DNA of 64,000 nucleotides, from contig JBMYRH010000004.1 in the NCBI GenBank assembly GCA_049602155.1, positions 1-64,000 of the forward strand, in the 5' to 3' direction. The translations under genes and the position numbers were made by a program. This stretch comes from JBMYRH01 sp049602155 (lineage in GTDB: Bacteria; Myxococcota_A; UBA9042; PHBI01; JBMYRH01). The number at the start of each line of letters is the position of its first letter. The stretch's first letter is position 1. This document shows, one piece after another, positions 1-9,160 of this stretch. The notes beneath the pieces are model-generated. The model saw only the letters and a program-made list of their open reading frames with translations, had not been told where the DNA came from and searched no databases.

Positions 1-106
1 GTTCCCGGCCTCGGGCGCCGCAGGGAATGGCGGAAGCGGCGGAAGCTCGCTCGGCAATAACGGTAATGCTGGCCTCACGGGAGAGTCGGGCAACGTCAAG
101 CTCTAG
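1..106 (+). CDS. C-terminal end of a Gly/Asn/Ser-rich protein (5' truncated by window edge)
   Basis: Reading from base 2, an open frame of 34 codons ends with TAG at 104-106. The residues are dominated by Gly, Ser, Asn and Ala (for example GNGGSGGSSLGNNGNAG), which suggests a disordered or low-complexity tail of a surface or secreted protein. The other two forward frames close early or lack this bias. It converges on the oad operon. With so little sequence no function can be given, and it could be a chance frame. Confidence 0.4.
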   Translation, partial: FPASGAAGNGGSGGSSLGNNGNAGLTGESGNVKL

Positions 107-334
107 CGTCCTCCTCTGATCATTCGGCGACGCCGCCCAAACGGTGTGCGCCAATCACGCAACGAGGCCGCTAGGGCCGCAGGCCGCGCGCGCTAAAGGA
201 GTTCGCGGACTGCGTCGCGCTACTTGAGACGGGACGCCGAAGTGCTTCATCACACCCCGCCATTGCGGGCGGTTCGATCTGGGGCCCATTAGCCCACCCC
301 AACCGTGCGACTTAGCCATCCGAACGAGCTGTCC

Positions 335-1468
335 CTACCCCGCCAAGGCCAGGAGGACACCTGCAGCGACTGCTGAGCCAATGACGCCAGCGACGTTCGG
401 TCCCATCGCGTGCATCAGCAAGTAGTTCGTGTTGTTGCACTCTTGGCCGACCTTGTTCACGACCCGCGCGGCCATCGGCACTGCTGAGACGCCCGCAGCG
501 CCAATCAACGGGTTGATGGGGTCTGCAGAGAGCTTGTTCATGAGCTTCGCCAATAGGACCCCAGTCGCGGTCCCGACGCAGAAGGCGACCAAACCGAGGG
601 CCAAGATGCCGATGGTCTCCACGCTCAAGAACGTCCCCGCACCAAGCTTCGAGCCGACGGCCAGGCCGAGCAAAATGGTCACGATGTTGATGAGCTCGTT
701 CTTCGCCGCATCAGAGAGCCTGTCGACGACACCGGACTCAGTGAGCAGGTTACCGAACATCAGCGCTCCGATGAGCGGTGTCGCTTCAGGTAGCAGTAGT
801 GCGCACACCAAAAAGACCATCAACGGAAAGACGATGCGCTCACGCCGAGATACGGGGCGCAGCTGGGTCATCGTAATTTGCCGCTCAGACTCGGTCGTCA
901 ATAAGCGCATGATCGGCGGCTGAATAATCGGCACAAGGGCCATATACGAGTATGCCGCGACCGCGATCGCACCCAATAGGTCAGGCGCCAAGCGACTGGC
1001 TAAGAAGATCGCTGTGGGGCCATCCGCGCCGCCGATGATCCCAATCGCCGCGGCGTCCTGGAGTGTGAACGAGATCGCCTCGGTGTTCTGGCTGATCAAG
1101 ACAGCGCCGATGACCGTCGTGAAGATCCCGAACTGAGCGGCCGCACCGAGCAGCGCGGTCTTCGGGTTCGCTAAGAGCGGTGAGAAGTCCGTCATCGCCC
1201 CGACCCCCATAAAGATGAGGAGCGGGAAAAGCCCGTTGGAGATCCCGAGCCCGTAGATGATGCCAAGGAACCCATCTGGGCCGGCGATGTCAGCGACCGG
1301 GACGTTCGCTAGGAGGCCACCAAAGCCGATCGGGAGCAACAAGAGCGGCTCAAACTCTTTGACGATCGCGAGCCAAATGAGGAGCAGGCAGACGCCCATC
1401 ATGACGCCCTCGCCGGCGGTCACGTTGTAGATGCCTGTCGTCTGAACTAGCTGGTCAAATGCCTCCAT
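335..1468 (-). CDS. oadB: Sodium-pumping decarboxylase beta subunit (OadB family)
   Basis: This is the integral membrane subunit that decarboxylates carboxybiotin and couples it to Na+ export. The 377 residues form about nine to eleven hydrophobic segments, a normal length for the family. The hallmark GGADGPTAIFLASR loop is present; its Asp is the Na+/proton ligand known from Klebsiella OadB. A late NPLIGAAGVS segment keeps the family Asn-x3-Gly-x4-Ser spacing of the second ion site. It is the last gene of oadG-oadA-oadB, 13 nt after oadA. The substrate is set by the alpha subunit, so oxaloacetate is inferred and other carboxybiotin donors are possible. Confidence 0.93.
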   Translation of the reverse strand: MEAFDQLVQTTGIYNVTAGEGVMMGVCLLLIWLAIVKEFEPLLLLPIGFGGLLANVPVADIAGPDGFLGIIYGLGISNGLFPLLIFMGVGAMTDFSPLLANPKTALLGAAAQFGIFTTVIGAVLISQNTEAISFTLQDAAAIGIIGGADGPTAIFLASRLAPDLLGAIAVAAYSYMALVPIIQPPIMRLLTTESERQITMTQLRPVSRRERIVFPLMVFLVCALLLPEATPLIGALMFGNLLTESGVVDRLSDAAKNELINIVTILLGLAVGSKLGAGTFLSVETIGILALGLVAFCVGTATGVLLAKLMNKLSADPINPLIGAAGVSAVPMAARVVNKVGQECNNTNYLLMHAMGPNVAGVIGSAVAAGVLLALAG

Positions 1469-1481
1469 CGTCGTGTCCCCG

Positions 1482-3278
1482 CTAACCGAGCGTCACTAGG
1501 ACGTCGCCAGGGTTGACCGTCTGACCCGCAGTTGTATGAACATCAGAGACCTTCCCCGCCTTCGGCGCGTTGACCTCAATCTCCATCTTCAGGGCCTCGA
1601 GAAGCACCAGCGCTTGGCCCTCCGTGACAGCTTGTCCCGGGGACACAAAGACCTTCAACACCTTACCGGGCATCTCAGACTTGACTGCCTCACCGCCGCC
1701 GGCAGCACTGGCAGGCTGCGCCCTGGCGCCATCCCCTGCAGTCACCGCGAAGGGGTAGCTCGTCCCATTCACAATCGCATTGCCGCCACTCAGGGTGACG
1801 TCATAACGGGTCCCGGAGACAGTGACTTGGTAACTGTCGGACGCCTTCGAGGCCACGGGGGCGGGCGCATCCTTGACGTTCTTCCGGACGCCGATCTCAC
1901 CCTCCCCTTTGAGGAACGCGATCCCTTTGTCTTTTAAGGCCGCTGCGATGAATAAGTGCTCATCGGTGACCGAGAGCCCCTCGCTCTCTAGGCGCTTTCG
2001 TGCGACCTCAAGCCCCTTCGTGGGGTCCTCATCGTTGATCTCACGAGGGTCACGCGTCGTCGGTTGAAGCCCCAACTGGTCTGCTGCGATGGCTACCAGC
2101 TCAGCGTCTGGTGGGACAGGCGTCTTGCCGAAGTAGCCCAGGATCATCTTCCCGTAGCCCTCCGACATCTTCTTCCAAGGCCCGAAGATGACGTTGTTGA
2201 ATGCTTGCTGGAAGTAGAACTGAGAGACAGGCGTCACGGAGGTGCCAAACCCACCACGCAAGACCACCTCGGCCATAGCCGCGATCACCGCTGGGTACTT
2301 ATCCAGCATGTTGTTATCGCGCATCATCTGCGTATTGGCAGTCAGCGCACCTCCCGGCATTGGCGAGAAGGGGATGACCGGCTCAACGGCCTTCGCCTCC
2401 GGGGGCATGTAGTAGTCCTTCATGCACTCTTTAAAGACCTCTTCCGCCTCCAGCACCTTCTCGATATCGAGCCCCAAGTCGAACTCCGTGCCACGCAGGG
2501 CGTGCCACATCGTGACCACATCTGGCTGGCTGGTGCCGCCAGAGCACGGGGCCATCGCGAGGTCGATGCCATCGGCACCTCCTTCAAGCGCGGCCTTGTA
2601 CATCATCACGCTGGTGCCGGCCGTCTCATGGGCGTGCACTCGGATGTGCGTCCCCTCAGGCAATCGCTTTCGAGCCAACTTAATGGTCTCGTAGATCACC
2701 GACGGAGGAGCTGTGCCCGACGCATCCTTGAAGCACACCGAGTTGTAAGGGACCTCTGCAGCAAGAATGGACTCAAGCACCTGCATGTAAAATTCGGGAG
2801 TATGTGCACCGTCGCAGCCTGGTGGGAGCCCCATGCACGTCACCACCACCTCATGCTTCAGCCCCGCATCAACGATGCACTTACCGCTATAGGACAGGTT
2901 GCGCACGTCGTTCAGAGCGTCGAAGTTTCGAATCGTGGTCATGCCGTGCTTCTTGAAGAGCTTGGCATGCAGATCGATGACATCGCTGGATTGACTGTCT
3001 AGGCCCACGACGTTCACGCCACGAGCGAGGGTCTGCAGGTTCGCGTCTGGACCAGCCGTGGCACGGAACCGGTCCATCATGTCGAAGGCGTCCTCTTGGC
3101 AATACAAGTAGGGGACCTGATAGCGCGCACCACCGCCGGCCTCAAAGTGAGTAAAGCCGGCCTCACGTGCGGCCTCCACGGCCGGCAGGAAGTCGTCCGT
3201 AAAGACGCGCGCGCCGTAGACCGACTGAAATCCGTCACGGAAAGCTGTGTTCATGACGCTGACGAGCTTCTTGCCCAT
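1482..3278 (-). CDS. oadA: Biotin-dependent carboxyltransferase, OadA-like alpha subunit
   Basis: The 598-residue protein has an HMGL-like TIM barrel (about 5-270), a conserved carboxylase domain (about 290-460) and a C-terminal biotinyl domain. The biotin site EALKMEIE places the acceptor Lys at about residue 564. The barrel keeps the catalytic Lys of FKDASG and the metal-binding HxH (VHAHETAG). The usual RDAHQS motif near the N-terminus reads RDGFQS, so the Asp is kept but the His is Phe. From memory, similar proteins occur in spirochaetes and are often labelled oxaloacetate decarboxylase or simply biotin-attachment protein. It lies 3 nt after oadG, with a Ser/Ala/Pro linker before the biotin domain. 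The carboxyltransferase role is secure; the oxaloacetate substrate is an inference. Confidence 0.88.
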   Translation of the reverse strand: MGKKLVSVMNTAFRDGFQSVYGARVFTDDFLPAVEAAREAGFTHFEAGGGARYQVPYLYCQEDAFDMMDRFRATAGPDANLQTLARGVNVVGLDSQSSDVIDLHAKLFKKHGMTTIRNFDALNDVRNLSYSGKCIVDAGLKHEVVVTCMGLPPGCDGAHTPEFYMQVLESILAAEVPYNSVCFKDASGTAPPSVIYETIKLARKRLPEGTHIRVHAHETAGTSVMMYKAALEGGADGIDLAMAPCSGGTSQPDVVTMWHALRGTEFDLGLDIEKVLEAEEVFKECMKDYYMPPEAKAVEPVIPFSPMPGGALTANTQMMRDNNMLDKYPAVIAAMAEVVLRGGFGTSVTPVSQFYFQQAFNNVIFGPWKKMSEGYGKMILGYFGKTPVPPDAELVAIAADQLGLQPTTRDPREINDEDPTKGLEVARKRLESEGLSVTDEHLFIAAALKDKGIAFLKGEGEIGVRKNVKDAPAPVASKASDSYQVTVSGTRYDVTLSGGNAIVNGTSYPFAVTAGDGARAQPASAAGGGEAVKSEMPGKVLKVFVSPGQAVTEGQALVLLEALKMEIEVNAPKAGKVSDVHTTAGQTVNPGDVLVTLG

Positions 3279-3281
3279 GCC

Positions 3282-3509
3282 CTATCCCTCTCCTCGTTGT
3301 GACGCCACAACAGCTAACACCGCAGCGATCTGCGCGTCGTCAGCGCTAGGAGCGCTGACAGGCGGCGGAGTGCGGTGCGCCACTTCAGGCGTCCCGGGGA
3401 AGCGCGCGATGATGCGAGCCGAGACGTGCATCAAGCACACCAAGAGCCCCAAAAAACTAAACACGGTCGCCATACCGACGACCGTCAAGACAGCTGCATC
3501 AACCAGCAC
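3282..3509 (-). CDS. oadG: Sodium-pumping decarboxylase gamma subunit (OadG-like)
   Basis: A small one-TM protein whose N-terminal hydrophobic stretch (VVGMATVFSFLGLLVCLM) is typical of OadG, followed by a Pro/Ala-rich cytoplasmic tail. In known pumps OadG anchors the alpha subunit to OadB. I chose the GTG at 3509 because GGAGGG lies 5 nt upstream and it gives about 75 residues, the usual size; an ATG at 3551 in the same frame would add 14 residues without a good ribosome site. It is the first gene of the minus-strand operon and is followed 3 nt later by oadA. The C-terminal metal-binding His cluster of some OadG proteins is not evident. Confidence 0.8.
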   Translation of the reverse strand: MLVDAAVLTVVGMATVFSFLGLLVCLMHVSARIIARFPGTPEVAHRTPPPVSAPSADDAQIAAVLAVVASQRGEG

Positions 3510-3763
3510 GTATCCCTCCAATTCGGCCCACCATACCGCATTGCACTGCATCGGTCAGCCAAGCCCTCAAGCAGAGTAAAATATCGCCGCAGTGCCCCAG
3601 TTGTGGTCGTCGCGCGCGCGAGCCGCCTTGTTGATGGGCTGTCGGGCATGCTGCGACTGTCGTCTGGCGCGTGAATCATGATACGCTCGCTCGTAGTGCA
3701 CAGCGCGCGGACTGCGTCTAGGGCCGCATGAGACGTGTATTGTGCAGAGTGACGGAGCCCACG

Positions 3764-5278
3764 ATGAAACAGTTCCCCCCCGTGTTCGCGCTGATCCTCA
3801 TGATGGTCTGGCCGCAAGGCTGCGCCACCACACAACAGGCTGTGGTCGATGTCGCCCCCGCGGCGGCGGCGGCATCGTCGCTCGCGTTCCCTGACGCTGT
3901 CCCGCAAGGATGTGCAGCGCACGAGGCACTCAAATCCTTGGCAGGCAACGCAGCTCCAGAGCAAGCAGCCGAACACCATGCTGGGGTGCTCGCCGTCCCC
4001 CCGGAGCACATCTGCTGGCTTGATGACGCCGAAGGTGTTTGTGGACCAGAGACATGTGTCCAGCTCACAGGCCTCGCGTCCCTGATGCGCCTCCACGAAG
4101 GGGATTACGGCATCCGCAAGGCAGTGAACGGTAGCCCGGAACTCAAGAGCGCCCTGCTCGCCCACCTCGCCCGTGCGCTGGACGTCATCGCAGAGGAAGC
4201 GGGTAAGCCGAGTGTCTCCGAGCTCATCGATGGTCTCGCGTTTGAACAGTTCCGAGACGCCCACGCGAACGGGCTCGCCGATTTGGACAGCGCCCGTGTG
4301 GGTGACTTCCTCGATGGGCTGGCCGATCCCCTCAAGCTCTGGGCTCTTCAAAACGCCGTCCCGATGGCCCTGGAGCGCGCTGAGAAGGCACTTGAACAGC
4401 TCGCTGCGCCTCAGATGAGTAACGAGGAGCGCGCTGCGCAAGCGAGGGCGCGCGCGAAGGCGGTGCGACAGCGCGAACACGATCGACTGCGTGCAGAGCT
4501 TCAGCGACGTCTCTTAGAGCTTGAAGAGGCTGCAGACAGAGCACGACGAGCCGCCGACGTGGTCCGGTCCGCACGCGCACAGGCCCCCGACTCGGCACCG
4601 GTGGTCGTCGAGGAGGAAGCACCGGAGGTCGTCGCAGAGGCCCCCGTTGAGGAGACCTATGAGACCCGCTGTAGAGCTGGTGCGGCGACACGTACCTTAG
4701 GCGAGACCCCGCTGAAGGCGACTGCTGCAGACATCTATTGTTTGGTCACCGAAGCCAAGTCCAACCCCAAGGTAGTCCCTAAGAAGGAGATAAAGCGTCT
4801 CACGGGCCTCTACACGTCACTCCAAGAGTCTGTGATTGGCCTAGCCCTGGAGGAGCTCCGCTGGGCGCTCGCTGACCCGACAGGAGCCCGCGCGCTCCGT
4901 GAAGAGATCGCGGACGTCCCCTTGGTCTCGAAGTCCTGGAAGAAGCGCATGACGAACAAAGTCAGTGGCGTATGTACAGGACACCTGACGACCCTCGCAA
5001 AGAGTGATCACGAAGACATCATCTTGGCCGACAAGTGGATCACGGAATGCTTCACGCAGGACGCCGGAAAGCGCCGAACATGGCACCGGAAGATCGCCTC
5101 GAAGCTCAAGCACGCGATCATCTGGCGGGATCGACTCGCAGCCGAGCGTGCCGCCAAGGAGGCGGAGCTCCAACGGGCGTCAGCTACACCAGAGCCTGCC
5201 CCCGCTCCCCCCGCACCCTCGACGCCAGAGCCAGCCCCGGCCCCTGAGCCGTCCACAGAGCCTGAAGCACAAGACTAA
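3764..5278 (+). CDS. Putative lipoprotein with coiled coil and Pro/Glu tail, function unknown
   Basis: I do not recognise a family. The ATG at 3764 begins a signal-peptide-like stretch (MKQFPPVFALILMMVW) ending at a Cys preceded by Pro-Gln-Gly, a weak lipobox. An upstream ATG at 3728 would put charged residues before the signal. Residues about 30-190 are mixed helical sequence. About 190-260 are a highly charged Arg/Glu/Ala-rich coiled coil. A compact Cys-containing helical region follows (about 290-450), and a tail of Pro-Ala-Glu repeats closes the 504-residue protein. It stands alone, divergent from the oad operon. The composition suggests a periplasmic or outer-membrane-anchored structural protein. 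Confidence 0.75.
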   Translation: MKQFPPVFALILMMVWPQGCATTQQAVVDVAPAAAAASSLAFPDAVPQGCAAHEALKSLAGNAAPEQAAEHHAGVLAVPPEHICWLDDAEGVCGPETCVQLTGLASLMRLHEGDYGIRKAVNGSPELKSALLAHLARALDVIAEEAGKPSVSELIDGLAFEQFRDAHANGLADLDSARVGDFLDGLADPLKLWALQNAVPMALERAEKALEQLAAPQMSNEERAAQARARAKAVRQREHDRLRAELQRRLLELEEAADRARRAADVVRSARAQAPDSAPVVVEEEAPEVVAEAPVEETYETRCRAGAATRTLGETPLKATAADIYCLVTEAKSNPKVVPKKEIKRLTGLYTSLQESVIGLALEELRWALADPTGARALREEIADVPLVSKSWKKRMTNKVSGVCTGHLTTLAKSDHEDIILADKWITECFTQDAGKRRTWHRKIASKLKHAIIWRDRLAAERAAKEAELQRASATPEPAPAPPAPSTPEPAPAPEPSTEPEAQD

Positions 5279-5316
5279 GAGAAGCAAAAGGGGCTAAAAT
5301 TAAAGCTGAATTAAGT

Positions 5317-5351
5317 TTGACCTTGCGAATGTACCGAGCGGTACATACATT
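5317..5351 (+). promoter_or_regulatory. Promoter with operator-like palindrome upstream of the beta-propeller lipoprotein gene
   Basis: This AT-rich gap holds two overlapping -35-like hexamers, TTGACC (5317-5322) and TTGCGA (5323-5328). The second is 17 bp from TACATT (5346-5351). Between them lies a perfect 7+7 inverted repeat, ATGTACC-GAGC-GGTACAT (5329-5346), placed where a repressor would block RNA polymerase. A further GGTACAT half-site (5374-5380) sits at the ribosome-binding site just before the ATG at 5382. The elements are seen directly; regulation is inferred. Confidence 0.5.
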
Positions 5352-5381
5352 AGGGCCACTGGATGTTTATGGAGGTACATC

Positions 5382-7073
5382 ATGAGTGGAACGTTCCGTC
5401 TCGCAGCTCTCATCACCCTTGGACTCACCCTGATCGCGTGTGGCACTGAGTCCACGCCCGAGACCTCACCCTTTGGCACCTCTGAGGCTGACCAAACGAA
5501 TGAGAATGCAGCCTCTTTCGACAACTCGAGCGTGGACGGACAAGGCCGCGCCGATGCCACGGAGATGAACTTCGATTGCACCGTCTCGCAACCCTTCCCC
5601 TACCCCGACGGCGTCCCCTACGTGGGCGTCCATGCAGGGCCCGGGAACAACGACTGGCTCCCGTGCACCACCGCCGACCAATTTGAGAGCAGCTGGCACG
5701 GCCTCAAGGGCTTCGCGATCGCTCAGCCCAACACCTTCAGTCCAGATGGGGCGGTGACCTATGTCACGACCTCCCAACCCCAGCCAGGGGACTGCAATGT
5801 GCACGCGATTGAGATTGAGACCGGGGCCACGACCTGGTGTCGCGCGCTCGACACCAACACCCTGTGGTCCGCTGTAGAGGTCGACTTGGATGGGAACCTC
5901 TTCGTCACGACCGGCCAGTCGCTCCGTTCACTGAACGCGGCAGGAGAGGACCGCTGGACGACCGCCATCCCGCTCTCACCTGAGGGTGTCGTCGTTGGAG
6001 CGATTGGGCTCCACTTCACACCAGACGGTCACATCGCCACGATCACGGATGCGGGCACTGTGCTGCTCTTAAACCGAGCCAACGGTGACATCCTGGACAC
6101 GCTCCATATCCCCGATGCCTTTGGTTTCGTGAACCCCGAGCAACCTGCGCTCCAGATCGATGTCACAGAGGTGCTCCCGGAGGTGGTCATCAGCGACTTC
6201 CAATCGCTTGAGCACGGCGACCCTTCAGTGTTCCTGAACTCCTTCGCCGGGGTAGGTAACTTCAGTGACAACACCATCTCGGTGGCTCCAAATGGAGACC
6301 TCTATGTGATTGGTGGCGGCCCCACCCCCACCGAGGGAGCCGTCGCGCAACTCAGAGTTGATGGCACCCCAGATGCACCGACGCTCTCTGCAGGCTGGTC
6401 CGTGACGATGAATGGGGGCAGCGCGACGAGCCCGGCGGTGAGCCCCGATGGCGCTCACTTGAAATTCTGTGATGGGAACAACTCCATCACCGTCCTCAGC
6501 CCAGAGACCGCCAACGCACACTCTCGGGTCGTCGACATCGAGGCGTGCAACACCAACACGGACTCAGATCCTGATCCCGCCCTGTGCGGTGACATCTACG
6601 CTACTCCGCTGCTGACCGGCCCTGCGTTTGGCACGACGCCGATGCTCGATGATGGCGTGCACTATATCTACGAACTCCAGATCGCCGACCTGCTCAACAC
6701 CGAGGCCTCGGATGTGCGCGCGGTGCGAGGCGATGAGGTCCTCTGGGAGACGCTGCTCCCCGATGACCTCCAGTGGACCTCCGTCATCACGGCCACTGAG
6801 TCTCACCTCATCGGGACCGGCACACGGTTCACAGACTCAGGAGAGGCGTTGGCGTCACTCGAGCTTCCGGGCAGCGCCTCGAGCGAGCTATTGGTCTTGG
6901 ACCGCGCCACAGGGGCGCTAGTCTTTCGCGCACCGGTCACCGATGACAGCGCCTCGACCGTGACGGTCGGCCCAGACGGCTCGCTCTATGTGACGATGCT
7001 TGGCTTGCTGCACATGCTATCCCTCGATACTCGGCCGGTCGGAGGCCTCATGCGCTTCACCCCATCCCGCTGA
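5382..7073 (+). CDS. Lipoprotein with PQQ-like beta-propeller repeats
   Basis: The 563 residues begin with a classic lipoprotein signal ending LIACGT (Cys at about 21), followed by a Ser/Thr/Glu-rich linker. The rest is a chain of beta-strand blocks with recurring FSPDGAVTYV, VDLDGNLFV, LNRANGDIL and VGPDGSLYVT elements, the pattern of PQQ-like or WD-like propeller blades without visible cofactor residues. The Cys residues suggest disulfides outside the cytoplasm. GGAG lies 7 nt before the ATG. It is monocistronic or followed after 84 bp by the dikinase-like gene. A scaffold or binding role on the cell surface is likely; no enzymatic activity can be assigned. Confidence 0.8.
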   Translation: MSGTFRLAALITLGLTLIACGTESTPETSPFGTSEADQTNENAASFDNSSVDGQGRADATEMNFDCTVSQPFPYPDGVPYVGVHAGPGNNDWLPCTTADQFESSWHGLKGFAIAQPNTFSPDGAVTYVTTSQPQPGDCNVHAIEIETGATTWCRALDTNTLWSAVEVDLDGNLFVTTGQSLRSLNAAGEDRWTTAIPLSPEGVVVGAIGLHFTPDGHIATITDAGTVLLLNRANGDILDTLHIPDAFGFVNPEQPALQIDVTEVLPEVVISDFQSLEHGDPSVFLNSFAGVGNFSDNTISVAPNGDLYVIGGGPTPTEGAVAQLRVDGTPDAPTLSAGWSVTMNGGSATSPAVSPDGAHLKFCDGNNSITVLSPETANAHSRVVDIEACNTNTDSDPDPALCGDIYATPLLTGPAFGTTPMLDDGVHYIYELQIADLLNTEASDVRAVRGDEVLWETLLPDDLQWTSVITATESHLIGTGTRFTDSGEALASLELPGSASSELLVLDRATGALVFRAPVTDDSASTVTVGPDGSLYVTMLGLLHMLSLDTRPVGGLMRFTPSR

Positions 7074-7157
7074 CCGCAGCTCGCCCGGAGTCCTCCTTGA
7101 CCCCGGAGTGAGCGCCTCTCCATACTCGGGCGGCTTCGCGTTCCCTGGAGAGCTACG

Positions 7158-9086
7158 ATGATGGCGAGACAACGTCGACTCAGGCACACCTTGTCCGCCA
7201 TCATCGCGTTGAGCTGCATGGGGATGATGGCGACCGCTCCCAACGCCCGCGCCGTCGAGTCGCGAGTCTATGAGACGGAGATCCCCGACGATGCGACGTG
7301 GCAACGCCTATCCAAGAAGATCGGCAGCGACCGTTACAGCAAATTCATCATCGACCTCAAGTCACAGAAGACCTACTTCTTCGACGTGAACCTCTTCAGG
7401 TTGCACGCCGACTTTGTCTTCAACGTGCTCTTGAAGACCGAGCGCACCCCGGAGCGCAACCGTCAGTACAACCTGAACTACACCGTGAACAAACCTCGGT
7501 TTGTGCTGGGCTACCTGACACATCACCTCCAAGCCAACATGTACACCTACGCCTTTTGGGAAGGTGATGACATCGATGCAAAGGGCATCAGCAAGGTCTA
7601 CTCCACGCTGAAGGGCGCATTTTTCAAGCGCGACGTCTTCTTCCGCCCCGATTCTCCCAAGCAGGAGAAGCAAGCCGTTCAGGTCAGAGCGATGGGCCTA
7701 AAGACCACGTCGAATGACGCCCTCTACAAAGCGGCCGACTATCAAATGTTCAACCGTGGAGAGACCATTGGGCGGCTCCGCGTGGTCCCCGTCGGCACCC
7801 CGTACGAGTCGCTCATCTTCGACCGGCGCGACATCGTCATCTTGCAAGAGTCTTATCCAGACATCTCTCCAGTATCCGGCATCTTGTCCACGGTCTTCTC
7901 GACGCCCCTGTCTCACGTGAACCTCCGCGCCCGAGCCTGGAAGATCCCGAACGCTGGCTACGTCAACGCGCGTAAATCACACGGCCACCTCGACGGTGAG
8001 ATGGTGTTCTTCTCCGTCAACAAGGGGGAGCATGTGATGCGAAAGGCCACCCCCAAGGAGATCGCGGCGGCGGATGCCAAAGCCGCCGAGGCGCGGACGG
8101 TAAAATTGCCCAAGGCGGACACTTACCAGCGGCGTCTCAAGGTCCTCACCGAGCTCACTGTCGACGACTGGCGTGCCTACGGGACCAAGTCGGCCAACCT
8201 GGGCGCCATCGCCTCTGCGCGCTTGATGGACGTCCACATCCCCCCCGGGTTCGGCATCCCGTTTTCTCACTATGCGAGCCACATGCAGCGCCATGAGCTG
8301 GATCTAGAGCTATCAACGACACTGCGTGATGAGCGCTGGTCCACCGACGCTAGGTGGCGGAAGCAGGCGTGTCGTCGCCTCCGCGACAGGATCAAATCAG
8401 CTGACTTGGACACCAAGCTGCTGGATCGCATCGAGAGCATGGTGAACTCGCAGCTCTCAGGGCATGGGGTATTCATCCGTTCGTCGACGAACGCGGAGGA
8501 CTTAGAGGGCTTCAATGGAGCTGGCCTCTACGACACCGTCGGCAACGTCATGGGCCGGAAGGCGCTTGGCGAGGCGGTTAAGCAGGTCTGGGCGTCGCTC
8601 TGGAACTTCCGAGCCGTGGAGGAGCGTGAACTCTACGGTATCTCTCATCGCGACGTTTACGCCGCCGTCTTGATCCAATACGGCATTGACGCAACCGCGG
8701 CCGGCGTCCTCGTGACGACCAACCTCTTCGACCCCTCTGACAACAACTCCTACACCATCAACGCCAAGCGTGGCCTGGGGATCCGCGTGGTCGAGGGCTC
8801 GACGGTACCCGAGCAGATCATCTTCGACTTGGGCAACAACGGGACGAAGATCATCAGCCGCTCTGACGATCCGACGATGCTCGTCTTCGACAAAAACGGG
8901 GGTATCGTCGAGATTGAGAACCCCAACCGCGGCGTCATCCTCGACGAGGAGCGCTCCAAGCGACTCGCGCAGACCGTCAGGGCCTTTGTCCGATTGATCC
9001 CATCCAAGCTACCACTCGACGTCGAGTGGGCGCTGGCAGGAGAGAAGGTGTGGATCCTCCAAGCTCGGCCGTTTATCGGACGCTGA
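7158..9086 (+). CDS. Exported dikinase-like protein: phosphohistidine domain followed by PEP-synthase/PPDK-type ATP-grasp domain
   Basis: The 642-residue protein starts with a Sec-type signal (hydrophobic core about 10-25, cleavage near NARA-VES). Residues about 40-215 are an unrecognised N-terminal domain. Residues about 220-295 resemble the swivelling phosphohistidine domain, with the candidate His in TPLSHVNLRAR at about 253. Residues about 335-642 are the ATP-grasp domain of pyruvate phosphate dikinase/PEP synthase. Supporting motifs are GTKSANLGAI, IRSSTNAEDLEGFNGAGLY, the GLGIRVVEGS stretch, DVEWAL and the terminal LQARPF. The His-then-ATP-grasp order matches alpha-glucan water dikinases rather than PEP synthase, which has the reverse order, and no PEP/pyruvate barrel is present. 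Export of a predicted ATP user is odd. The substrate is unknown. Confidence 0.85.
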   Translation: MMARQRRLRHTLSAIIALSCMGMMATAPNARAVESRVYETEIPDDATWQRLSKKIGSDRYSKFIIDLKSQKTYFFDVNLFRLHADFVFNVLLKTERTPERNRQYNLNYTVNKPRFVLGYLTHHLQANMYTYAFWEGDDIDAKGISKVYSTLKGAFFKRDVFFRPDSPKQEKQAVQVRAMGLKTTSNDALYKAADYQMFNRGETIGRLRVVPVGTPYESLIFDRRDIVILQESYPDISPVSGILSTVFSTPLSHVNLRARAWKIPNAGYVNARKSHGHLDGEMVFFSVNKGEHVMRKATPKEIAAADAKAAEARTVKLPKADTYQRRLKVLTELTVDDWRAYGTKSANLGAIASARLMDVHIPPGFGIPFSHYASHMQRHELDLELSTTLRDERWSTDARWRKQACRRLRDRIKSADLDTKLLDRIESMVNSQLSGHGVFIRSSTNAEDLEGFNGAGLYDTVGNVMGRKALGEAVKQVWASLWNFRAVEERELYGISHRDVYAAVLIQYGIDATAAGVLVTTNLFDPSDNNSYTINAKRGLGIRVVEGSTVPEQIIFDLGNNGTKIISRSDDPTMLVFDKNGGIVEIENPNRGVILDEERSKRLAQTVRAFVRLIPSKLPLDVEWALAGEKVWILQARPFIGR

Positions 9087-9160
9087 ATCAGCTCATCGTC
9101 GGTTGGAAAACGGACGACAACAGACTCGCACAGGGGATCACCTCGTGTTATACCCTGCTC

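Noticed and set aside
268..300. tRNA-like GGTTCGATCT
   Set aside because: The flanking bases do not form a T-arm and no acceptor or anticodon stem can be drawn.
2064..3002. Long forward open frame opposite oadA
   Set aside because: Its translation is Arg/His-rich with no motif; it is a shadow of the strongly supported minus-strand gene caused by GC-rich third positions.
3485..4480. 331-codon minus-strand frame opposite the 3764 lipoprotein and overlapping oadG
   Set aside because: The forward gene has a signal peptide and coherent coiled coil; the reverse product has no domain and would also overlap the oadG start.
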